Source of the DNA: Polyangium fumosum
Lineage (GTDB): Bacteria; Myxococcota_A; Polyangia; Polyangiales; Polyangiaceae
Reading direction: 5' to 3'
Assembly (NCBI RefSeq): GCF_005144585.1
Contig: NZ_SSMQ01000047.1
Coordinates: 35,109-99,108 of the forward strand
DNA: 64,000 nt
Shown here in pieces: positions 8,065 to 15,983 of this stretch. A program made the translations under genes and the position numbers. Within the stretch, counting starts at the first letter, position 1. The number at the start of each line of letters is the position of its first letter. Below the pieces are notes generated by a model, which was given only the letters and a program-made list of their open reading frames with translations, was not told where the DNA came from and made no database searches.

Positions 8065-8496
8065 ATGCGCTGCTCTTCTTGCGGTTCGGAGTCTTTTCGC
8101 CCTACCACCTCTGGTTTCCGCTGCAATCGCTGCGGCGCTCGTGCGCAACGCCCCGCGGCTCGCGCCGCTGCCCCCGAGCCCACGATGCCGCGACCGGAGA
8201 GCGCGCAGCACGCTCCCAAGGTGGCCCACGCAGTCCCGCTCCCCGCGACGGAACCGACGCCGGGGCCGTCCGTGTCGCCGGGGCTGCGCGCGCTCATGGG
8301 CGAGCCGGCGGCCGCCGTCGTCGAGATCGGCGCGAGGCTGCTGGCACAGGAGCTCGGTCCGGAGGGTGTGGCGGACGTCAAACGCGGCGCGGTTCGACTC
8401 CTGGGCGCCCTCAGCCGCGGCTACCAGGAGGGCCAGGCGGCGGCGCCCGAGGTCGACCAGGCTCTCGAACGCATCAAGGCCCTTTTCCAACGCTGA
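8065..8496 (+). CDS. Zinc-ribbon protein (143 aa)
   Basis: ATG at 8065 with GAGG six bases upstream. The N-terminus has a classic zinc ribbon: Cys-Ser-Ser-Cys at residues 3-6 and Cys-Asn-Arg-Cys at 19-22. A Pro/Ala-rich linker (about 28-75) is followed by a helical C-terminal domain of about 65 residues with an amphipathic pattern. No enzymatic motif is visible. In this operon it could be an assembly or regulatory protein; nothing more specific is supported. Confidence 0.6.
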   Translation: MRCSSCGSESFRPTTSGFRCNRCGARAQRPAARAAAPEPTMPRPESAQHAPKVAHAVPLPATEPTPGPSVSPGLRALMGEPAAAVVEIGARLLAQELGPEGVADVKRGAVRLLGALSRGYQEGQAAAPEVDQALERIKALFQR

Positions 8497-8506
8497 GGAG
8501 CTTCTC

Positions 8507-10483
8507 ATGGACCCGTTCACGCTCTCCGCACTCTCCCTCGGCGCCTTCGGGCTCGGCGCGGGCGCGCTGGCCTGGTGGGAACAGCGCGGAGGCGCTCGGG
8601 CCAGTGCCGAAGATCCCCCGCTCGCTCCCGCGTATACGCGGTTGACGACCCCGGATCCGAGCGTGCGCAAGGCGCTCCATGACGTTTCGCGCGAACTCGG
8701 GTTGCCGGCGGACGCGCTCGCCACGGTGATTCAGTCGGAGAGCGATTGGGATCCCACGGTGCCGCACACGAAAAGCGGCGTGCCTCGCGGTGGACTGATC
8801 CAGCTCACCCAGGGCGCAAACTTCCCCGGCTTCACCACGGCCGACGCCGTTTGGGCCGTGCGCGCGATGCCCGCAGACGTGCAGCTCCGGCAGATCGTCT
8901 TGCCGCTCTACCGTCGCTACGAAGAGCGCTCGCCCGGCTGGGCGGCGCGCATTCGCGCGGCCGACGATCCCGCCCTGGAACTCTACAAGTGGAACTTCCT
9001 GCCCGACGACTGGAAGAAGCCCCTTGATTTCAAGCTCGGCGAACGCGACTCGACGGAGCTCATCCACCCAAAGAGCACCATCACCCGGGGGCAGGTCTAC
9101 TCCGCGAATCCCGTCTTCGACCCGACGAAGCGCGGGTATTTCACGTGGCGCGACGTCGCCGCGAAGCTGCGCCGCACGGAAACCCACGCGATTCCGGTCC
9201 GCTCTTACTTCCCCAAGGCCCGTCCGGAGGACCTCAACAAGCCCCTGTGGGTCACCCTTTCCGGCCGGAAGGTCTTGCCGCCGGTACGCCCCGCTGCGCC
9301 GGTCGCTTCGTCTGCCAGCGGCGTCGTTGGCGCCGCCGCCACGACGACGGCGGCAACGAGTTCGGCGAAGGCGTCCGCGACGGCGGCGGCCGTGGTGGCC
9401 TCGGGCGCCGCGTGCAGCCCGGCGCAGTCGCTCCTCCAGCTCCGCCGCCAGGTCGATGAGCGATGGCCCCGCCGGTCGAAGGCCTCGGACGGGCTCTGCG
9501 GCGACGCCGCCCACCAGGCCCGCGAGAGCGACCACAACAAGGGGCTTGCGCTCGATCTCACGCACGACCCGACCCACGGGCCGCCGCTCGAAACCCTCGC
9601 CCAAGCGCTGCTCAAGGATCCCCGCGTCACCTACGTCATCTGGAACGCGCGGATCGCCTCGCGGGACCGCGACGGCGGCGCGTGGCGACCTTACCCGCAA
9701 GATCCCGCGCAGCGCGGCAAGGTCAACCCGCACACGCGTCACCTCCACCTGTCGATTCGCGCCGACGCGCGCGACGACGCGCGCTCGTGGACCTTGCCGT
9801 CCGGGAGCCCCGGCGCGCGGCCCGCCGACGTCGGCAGCACCAAATCCGTGCAGCGGCGCGCCTGGGATGACCCGGTGGGCGCGTGGTTCGACGGCTTGAT
9901 CGATAACATCTGGTGGGTCGAGATCCCCGCACCTGGCGGCTACCTCATCCGCGTGGCGGGCGACCCGCTCTCTTGCCTCGGCTTGCGTTTGCCGTTCACG
10001 TTCGCCGAGGTCGTCTCGATCTGCCGGGGCGCCGACTTGCTGCCTCACACGCACGTCACGGCCGACGCGCGGTGGCGCGCGGCGAGCCGGCGCCTCGTCG
10101 TGCCGCTCCTCGGCACTGGCGCGCAGGACTACGAGTCGTCGCTTAAATGGAACGCGCAGATCGGTCGCCTTGGCACTCCCGGTGAGATCGTCGACGGACC
10201 GTGGAAGGAGTGGATCCTCACGGACGATCGGTTGAAGCGCCTCCCCACGCCGGACACGTCCATCAACTACGGCGGGCGACTCTCGGACGCCGAAAATGCG
10301 GCCGTCGTGCAGACGCCCGGCATGCGGCACAACTGGGTGCACAAGGACTATTCGCAGCTCTTCGCGCCGCTCGCGCGAAAGGCCCTCAAGAACGGGCAGC
10401 CCGTCGACCTTCTGGACGAGCTGGCGCGCGGGTGCGAACTCGGCGGCCCGCTTCCGCCGTGGCTCATCGAGCGCCTCCGATAA
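8507..10483 (+). CDS. Membrane-anchored bifunctional peptidoglycan hydrolase (lytic transglycosylase plus M15-like peptidase)
   Basis: 658 residues; GAGGAG lies seven bases before the ATG. Residues 5-25 form one membrane segment. Residues about 50-170 resemble a soluble lytic transglycosylase domain with catalytic Glu78 and the downstream Gly-Gly-Leu-Ile-Gln-Leu segment. An Ala/Thr/Ser linker (262-300) leads to a domain (about 300-420) with Ser-Asp-His343, Asp350 and His412-Leu-His414, the zinc-site pattern of VanY/M15-type peptidases. A further 230-residue C-terminal domain is unrecognised. Such an enzyme cuts both glycan strands and peptide stems, as expected for a virion entry or host-lysis protein. 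Membrane anchoring fits phages with an internal membrane. Family assignments rest on motifs I can see, not on a database search. Confidence 0.75.
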   Translation: MDPFTLSALSLGAFGLGAGALAWWEQRGGARASAEDPPLAPAYTRLTTPDPSVRKALHDVSRELGLPADALATVIQSESDWDPTVPHTKSGVPRGGLIQLTQGANFPGFTTADAVWAVRAMPADVQLRQIVLPLYRRYEERSPGWAARIRAADDPALELYKWNFLPDDWKKPLDFKLGERDSTELIHPKSTITRGQVYSANPVFDPTKRGYFTWRDVAAKLRRTETHAIPVRSYFPKARPEDLNKPLWVTLSGRKVLPPVRPAAPVASSASGVVGAAATTTAATSSAKASATAAAVVASGAACSPAQSLLQLRRQVDERWPRRSKASDGLCGDAAHQARESDHNKGLALDLTHDPTHGPPLETLAQALLKDPRVTYVIWNARIASRDRDGGAWRPYPQDPAQRGKVNPHTRHLHLSIRADARDDARSWTLPSGSPGARPADVGSTKSVQRRAWDDPVGAWFDGLIDNIWWVEIPAPGGYLIRVAGDPLSCLGLRLPFTFAEVVSICRGADLLPHTHVTADARWRAASRRLVVPLLGTGAQDYESSLKWNAQIGRLGTPGEIVDGPWKEWILTDDRLKRLPTPDTSINYGGRLSDAENAAVVQTPGMRHNWVHKDYSQLFAPLARKALKNGQPVDLLDELARGCELGGPLPPWLIERLR

Positions 10484-10523
10484 CTTTGGCGGCCGCTCGT
10501 CGGCCACGAAAGGAACACGCACC

Positions 10524-12545
10524 ATGGCTTCTGTCACCCGTGACGAACTCGAACGCGAAGCTTTCCACCATTTCACACGTTTGACGTGGTGGGCTACGGG
10601 CCGCGAGCAATACCCCGACGACGACAACGAGGACGTGCTTCCCGACTACTTCCAGGGGATCGAAGCGCTCTTGCGGCTTTTCCCGCACCACCACGACCGC
10701 ATCACGCAGCTTCGCAACTATTTGCCTTTCAAGGACTCAGACTTGCCGCTGCTGCGCCGAGACCTCTACGAACTCGAACAGATTGCCCGCGCCGAGCGGG
10801 AGTATGTGCCGCCTGCCTGGGACTACCCGATCGTCCCCGACGTGGGCGCGCCCCCTTCGGTCCACGATGTGCCGATCTTCCGTCTCCAGGCCGAGGCACA
10901 CGCGCACCGCTCGGACCTCCGCCGGTGGGCTCTTCAACGCGTCGGACCCCAGCCCGAGAGGGATGACCGCGAAGAGCACCTTCACGCCGCGCTGCTGCAC
11001 CTGTTCCCCGACCAGGAGGAACGCGTCGCGATCGTGGTTTTGGGCTCGAACACCGGCTATCCGCCCGAATGGGCCGACGTGATGCGCTTTCGCGTCGCCG
11101 TCTACGAGCTCGAACAGCTCGCCGCGCAGCGCCATGGATTCGCGCCGGTTCCATGGGACGCGCCCATCACGAGCCCGGAAACCTGGGACGTCAGCGGCGC
11201 CCCCACCGTGGTCACTCGACTTTCGCTGGCTGACTACCCGGTGTTCCGGCTCCAGGATGAGGCAAGCGAGCACTTTACCGCCCTCGGCCTTTGGGCGCTC
11301 GAACGCGGCGGGGCGCCGGCCGAAAGCGCGTTGTCGCTTCCGGAGGGCTCCGTCCGTTCCGTGCTGTTGCGGCTTTTCCCTGACCAGGCGGAGCGCATCA
11401 CGATCGCGAGCGGGGGCCCACATCTCGGCCACCCGCCCGAATGGGCCGACGTGATGCGCTTTCGCGTCGCCGTCTACGAGCTCGAACAGCTCGCCGCGCA
11501 GCGCCATGGATTCACGCCGGCTCCATGGGACGCGTCCATCACGAGCCCGGAAACCTGGAACGTCAGCGGCGCCGCGGGCACCCCGAAGTGCGGCGGCGGG
11601 GAGGTCGGATGGCTGCCTGGCTTCGGGCCGACCGAGGCCGAGCGCGCCACCTTCGAGGAATGGCGCGCGCGCTTCCTCGCCGACGTGCCACCCAACGTCG
11701 AGCAGCTCCCCGGCGCTGCGGAGGCCGTCGATTGGGTGCGACGCTTCATCGCTTCGTGGGACGCGGGTAGCGCTTCCGTGGGAGACCTCGGGGCGTTCCG
11801 AGACGAGGTGAAGCGCCTGATCGATCGCGTGAGCGCCTTCGACGCGGCCGACCGCGCTGCGCTCAGCGGCGGGGATGTCGCCGGTCTGCCGATCGTTGGC
11901 CCCAGCGCCGCCGATCGAAACCGGGTGCAGAAGCTCCGCGCCAGCGCGGACACCCACAATATCGCCGTCCAAGAGGGGCTCAAGCGCGCGGGAGAGCTGC
12001 CCGAGGTCCGCGAATACAGCGCCTTCTGGACGTCGTACCTGGAGCGCCTCGCCAGGGCCGAAAAAGAGGCGGACGACGCGTGGATCGCCACGAACCTCGA
12101 CAACGAGCTCGACGTACTCGAAGCGTCGTTCCGCTTGCTGCTCGTGCAGTGGGCCGCGCTCGGACCTCGGATCGCCGTTCGCAAAGGCGGCGAGCAGATC
12201 GGCACGCTGAACGACGCTGTCCGGGCCGCCAAGGGCGGCAACCTCGCCGACGCGGCGATCTCCGCTGCGGAGGAGATTCGCGCGCAGCACGCCGCGGGCA
12301 AGGGCCTCGATCCGAACCTGCCCGCGTCTGCGGCAACGGCGCCGCCGCCGTTCGTGCCGCTGCCCGGCGTCACCCAACTGGCCGGTGACGCCTTGTTTGG
12401 GGGCGGACCCTCGCGTTCGCTGTGGGACTCGATCCCGACCGGGGCCAAGGTTTTCGGCGGGGTGGTCGCTCTTGCGGCGCTCGCGATCGGCGGCGCCGCC
12501 GTGGCGCGTGAAGCTCGTTTCATCACCGATCGGGGGCGCCGATGA
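10524..12545 (+). CDS. Repeat protein with C-terminal membrane anchor (673 aa)
   Basis: ATG at 10524 with AAGGAA upstream. The first 365 residues are three related modules of about 110-120 residues, each with a helix pair, a Leu-Phe-Pro-(His/Asp)-(His/Gln) core and a Tyr-Glu-Leu-Glu-Gln segment; modules two and three are nearly identical at their ends. Residues about 380-600 are helical. A hydrophobic segment near 640-660 followed by Arg-rich residues is a tail anchor. No enzyme motif is present. It could be a spike, receptor-binding or membrane-linked structural protein; that is inference from the repeat architecture. Its stop overlaps the next ATG. Confidence 0.65.
   Translation: MASVTRDELEREAFHHFTRLTWWATGREQYPDDDNEDVLPDYFQGIEALLRLFPHHHDRITQLRNYLPFKDSDLPLLRRDLYELEQIARAEREYVPPAWDYPIVPDVGAPPSVHDVPIFRLQAEAHAHRSDLRRWALQRVGPQPERDDREEHLHAALLHLFPDQEERVAIVVLGSNTGYPPEWADVMRFRVAVYELEQLAAQRHGFAPVPWDAPITSPETWDVSGAPTVVTRLSLADYPVFRLQDEASEHFTALGLWALERGGAPAESALSLPEGSVRSVLLRLFPDQAERITIASGGPHLGHPPEWADVMRFRVAVYELEQLAAQRHGFTPAPWDASITSPETWNVSGAAGTPKCGGGEVGWLPGFGPTEAERATFEEWRARFLADVPPNVEQLPGAAEAVDWVRRFIASWDAGSASVGDLGAFRDEVKRLIDRVSAFDAADRAALSGGDVAGLPIVGPSAADRNRVQKLRASADTHNIAVQEGLKRAGELPEVREYSAFWTSYLERLARAEKEADDAWIATNLDNELDVLEASFRLLLVQWAALGPRIAVRKGGEQIGTLNDAVRAAKGGNLADAAISAAEEIRAQHAAGKGLDPNLPASAATAPPPFVPLPGVTQLAGDALFGGGPSRSLWDSIPTGAKVFGGVVALAALAIGGAAVAREARFITDRGRR
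11061..11573 (+). repeat. 141-bp direct repeat inside the 673-aa protein gene
   Basis: Positions 11061-11201 and 11433-11573 match at 137 of 141 bases, offset by 372 bases, a multiple of three. The near identity at DNA level, while the rest of the modules has diverged, points to a recent duplication or gene conversion between modules. Confidence 0.9.
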
Positions 12546-12886
12546 GCGCGCGCGTCTTCGTGGCGCTCTGCGCGCTCCTCGTCTGCGAGGTGTCTGCCTA
12601 CCTGACGATCGCGCTCCTTGCGGTGCGCGGCGTGCTCGACGGGTCGCAGCTCTTCGCCCTGCTCGGCGTGGTGGTCGGCCTCTCGCGGCGCGTCTGGCTG
12701 CGCGCGCTCGACCTGCGCGAGCCACCCGGCCCGCCGAGCAGCGTTCGCGCGCGCCGGTCGCCGTCGAGCGCCGATGCGGCGCCGCTTGCTCGCGTCATCG
12801 CCTGGCGAGGCTGGACCTACCTACCGGGCCCGCTGCTGCTGCTCCTCTGCCTGCTGACGCACAAGGTCCCCGGGCGGGCGGTGTGA
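12542..12886 (+). CDS. Small multi-span membrane protein (114 aa)
   Basis: ATG overlaps the previous stop (ATGA). Hydrophobic segments lie at about 5-27, 33-48 and 90-106, separated by an Arg/Pro/Ser-rich stretch, so two or three membrane helices are expected. Holins have this size and layout and would pair with the hydrolase two genes upstream; a structural membrane protein of the particle is equally possible. There is no recognised motif. Confidence 0.6.
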   Translation: MSARVFVALCALLVCEVSAYLTIALLAVRGVLDGSQLFALLGVVVGLSRRVWLRALDLREPPGPPSSVRARRSPSSADAAPLARVIAWRGWTYLPGPLLLLLCLLTHKVPGRAV

Positions 12887-12888
12887 CC

Positions 12889-13914
12889 ATGGCGAGAACC
12901 AAGCAGCGCTCGCTTTTTGACGTGGCGACTTTGGCCGGACAGGCGCCGGGGATCGCACCTGCGCCGATCAGGCCGACGCCGCCCGCTCTGCCGGCCGTTC
13001 GTGGCGCGCCGAAACGACGCCGCCGCGCGGGCGCCCGCGAGGCGGTCCCGGCGCTTGCGCGGCGCGCTCGTGCGCTGCGCGGCTCCCCCGAGGCCCTGGC
13101 CCGTCGCGGCGATCGGCAAGCCTCTCGCAGCCTGCTCGCTACGTGCGAACGCGAGCGCGCCGCCCTCCGCGCCGAGCTCGCCAAGCACAAGGGCCATGTG
13201 TGCTCCTGCAAGACGACGACGCCCGAGCCCAGCGGCGGGCCCCGCGCTCGCCCGCCGGAGCCCTCCGCCGAGCCCCACGCGTGGGAGTGGACCTCGACCC
13301 CGGCAGGGCCGGTGCCGGCGCGCGCTGGCCGCCTCCTGACGCCGCTGGAGGTGCTCGCCCGTGTGCCCGCCGCTTCGCTCTCCGAGGCGCGCGCCGCGCG
13401 GCTGCGGGACTCGCTCAGCCGTGGAAGCCAGCCCAAGGTAGAGATCGAGTTCGACGCGGAGGGCGGACTCAGGGTGCTCGAAGGCGCCGGGGTCCTCGGC
13501 GTCGCGCGCGAGCTCCAGGTGCCTCACCTTTGGGCCGAATGGAAGCGCGCGGCGCGCTCCTCGGGCCGGCCCCGTGGCCGCCCCAAAAAGGAGCCCGCGG
13601 CGCCGCCTTCGCGCCGCCTCCCAACCGACGACACCGCGTTTGCAGACCGCGTGCTTTCGGCCGCGCGCGCGTCGAAAACCGGTCGGTTCGGCGAAAACAA
13701 GGTGTTTGTCTCGCACGTGATCCGCCAGCTCGAACGCGAAGGTTTCACGATCGGCGACGTCGACACGTTCAAAGCGCGCCTCGTCGCGGCCCACCGTGCG
13801 CGGCTCCTGGCGCTGAGCCGCGCCGATCTCGTGCAGGCGATGGACCCCGCGGACGTCGCCGAATCCGAGATCGTCCACCTCAACGGCTCTTTTCACTTCG
13901 TGCGAATCCTCTGA
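12889..13914 (+). CDS. AT-hook-like protein with a conserved-looking C-terminal domain (341 aa)
   Basis: ATG three bases after the previous stop. The N-terminal 110 residues are Arg/Ala/Pro-rich. A Gly-Arg-Pro-Arg-Gly-Arg-Pro-Lys core near residue 225 is a textbook AT-hook, suggesting minor-groove DNA binding. The last 85 residues form a compact domain (ENKVFVSHVIRQLEREGF and onward, ending FHFVRIL) of a kind I associate with uncharacterised myxobacterial and plasmid proteins, without a named function. A DNA-binding regulator or nucleoid-type protein of the element is a fair guess. Confidence 0.6.
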   Translation: MARTKQRSLFDVATLAGQAPGIAPAPIRPTPPALPAVRGAPKRRRRAGAREAVPALARRARALRGSPEALARRGDRQASRSLLATCERERAALRAELAKHKGHVCSCKTTTPEPSGGPRARPPEPSAEPHAWEWTSTPAGPVPARAGRLLTPLEVLARVPAASLSEARAARLRDSLSRGSQPKVEIEFDAEGGLRVLEGAGVLGVARELQVPHLWAEWKRAARSSGRPRGRPKKEPAAPPSRRLPTDDTAFADRVLSAARASKTGRFGENKVFVSHVIRQLEREGFTIGDVDTFKARLVAAHRARLLALSRADLVQAMDPADVAESEIVHLNGSFHFVRIL

Positions 13915-13982
13915 GGTTCCCACCTGATACCGATTTCCCGCAAGTCTGTTCTTCAACCTCACAACCCCCAAGGACACCCGTC

Positions 13983-14411
13983 ATGAACACGAAGCAACCC
14001 TCGACCCCGAACGTGAACACCGACCCGACGGCAAAGCCCCGCCGCGGCCGCAAGCCGAAGCAGGCCGACGCGAAGGCGCCGTCGGCACCGCAGGCCAACG
14101 GCGACGAGGTGTTCGAGCCCATCGCCGACGTTACCGACGAGACCGCGCCGCGGCGCTGCGTCAAGTTGACGCTCTTCGTGCCGCCCGAGGTCGCCGCGCG
14201 GCTGCGCGTCGAGCAGTTCTTGCGCCCGCCCACCGAGCTCTGCGCGCTCACGCTGTCGTCCACCGCGTTTCAGGTCCTCATGGAGGGCCTCGACCATTCC
14301 GACGCGGTGCGCGTCGAGCGGCGCCAGGGCGCCGCCGAGCACCGAGTCAAGCGCGTGCTCCTTCAAGACGCGTTCCACCAGCTCGCAAACGTCGTCTCGG
14401 CTGGGATCTGA
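13983..14411 (+). CDS. Small protein with AT-hook-like N-terminus (142 aa), last gene of the rightward operon
   Basis: ATG at 13983 with AAGGA ten bases upstream. Near residue 20 the protein has Arg-Arg-Gly-Arg-Lys-Pro-Lys, an AT-hook-like core, then an acidic linker and a globular C-terminal half (about 55-142) with two cysteines. It ends 58 bases before a terminator stem. DNA binding is suggested by the hook only; function unknown. Confidence 0.6.
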   Translation: MNTKQPSTPNVNTDPTAKPRRGRKPKQADAKAPSAPQANGDEVFEPIADVTDETAPRRCVKLTLFVPPEVAARLRVEQFLRPPTELCALTLSSTAFQVLMEGLDHSDAVRVERRQGAAEHRVKRVLLQDAFHQLANVVSAGI

Positions 14412-14468
14412 CGCGCCGCCCTTCCGTTCGTCCTTCCCCTCCCCGCCTGTCCGATCCCGCCCCCACCT

Positions 14469-14505
14469 GGCCCGGCCGCCACCACATGCGCGGCCGGGCC
14501 TTTTC
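14469..14505 (+). terminator. Rho-independent terminator ending the rightward operon
   Basis: An 11-bp perfect stem (14469-14479 with 14490-14500), ten-base loop, followed by TTTTCC. It separates the rightward operon (last stop 14411) from the converging leftward operon (last stop 14530). Confidence 0.8.
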
Positions 14506-14529
14506 CTGCCGTGACTCTTCGCGATCTCG

Positions 14530-14943
14530 TTAGAGGTAGCTCGACCCGAGCAGCGCGGGCGCTGCCCCTAACCAGCTCACCCAGTCCTCGGCCGACATGG
14601 TCACCTCAACGCGGTCGCCGTGCTCGTCATACTCCATGAGCGCGGCGGCTTCGTGCAATTCGTCCGGCAAATCGGCCTTGTCGAACACGAACGTTATCTG
14701 CCCCGTTTGTTCCTCCCAATCCTCGGGCTCGCTCTCGTCAGGCGTGCACCCCAATTCCTCTCGCATGAAGAGGATCAGCTCGTCCAACGAGTGCGCCACG
14801 TAGGTCTCTTCGCCGTTCGTCCACACCTTCGCGCGCTCCTCGCCCGGCTGCGGCGCCGCAAGCGCCGGATCGTCACCTTGCCAGAGGACGCCGCCGTCTC
14901 GGGCGGGCCCTCTTTCGTCTCTGCTGGTTAGTTGGTGTTTCAT
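14530..14943 (-). CDS. Acidic uncharacterised protein (137 aa)
   Basis: The ATG at 14943 was chosen over an upstream extension because the extra residues look like untranslated Arg-rich sequence. The protein is strongly acidic (many Glu/Asp) with four tryptophans, mixed helix and strand, and no membrane segment. It is the last gene of the leftward operon. An acidic small protein in a mobile element may be a DNA mimic or anti-restriction factor, but no motif supports this and I make no firm call. Confidence 0.55.
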   Translation of the reverse strand: MKHQLTSRDERGPARDGGVLWQGDDPALAAPQPGEERAKVWTNGEETYVAHSLDELILFMREELGCTPDESEPEDWEEQTGQITFVFDKADLPDELHEAAALMEYDEHGDRVEVTMSAEDWVSWLGAAPALLGSSYL

Positions 14944-15043
14944 TGCCGCTCGTCTCCTACTCGCCGCGCTTCCGCGGCTGCTTTGTGCTGCCATCTGAAA
15001 GAACGGCGCGACGTCACTGCCGCCCGCCGCGCCGTTCACCGTC

Positions 15044-15324
15044 TCAGCCGCCCTCGACACACACGCTTTCAAACGTGTGCGCGTGTCGCTCGGCCGCCTT
15101 GCGCGCCCGATCGCGCCCGAGCGCCGAGCGACGCCAGGGCACTGCAACAAGCACCGGCACGAGGCCGAGACGCTTTGCAGCTCTCAGCCGGTGGGTCCCC
15201 TCTCGGGCGCGCCAGCAGTTCCCCACCGGATCCCACGCCGCGCGGATCCTCGGCGGGCCACGGCGCCGCATCTCCGCTACCACCCTTTCCAGGTGGTCCG
15301 CACGAAAGTGCCCGTGCGGCGGAT

Positions 15325-15340
<16 letters not shown>
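15044..15340 (-). CDS. Small ParB-like protein (98 aa)
   Basis: Start taken at the GTG at 15340 (AGGG five bases upstream), which overlaps the end of the lipoprotein gene; a GTG at 15334 and a longer ATG start at 15409 are alternatives. The product contains the ParB/Srx-fold signature: Arg-Glu-Gly-Thr-His-Arg-Leu-Arg-Ala-Ala-Lys, then Leu-Gly-Leu-Val-Pro-Val-Leu-Val. In ParB this segment binds CTP or catalyses nuclease-type reactions. The protein lacks the helix-turn-helix domain of full ParB, so partition by itself is unlikely; small ParB-like proteins in phages are usually regulators or modification factors. Confidence 0.6.
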
Positions 15341-15981
<641 letters not shown>

Positions 15982-15983
15982 TG

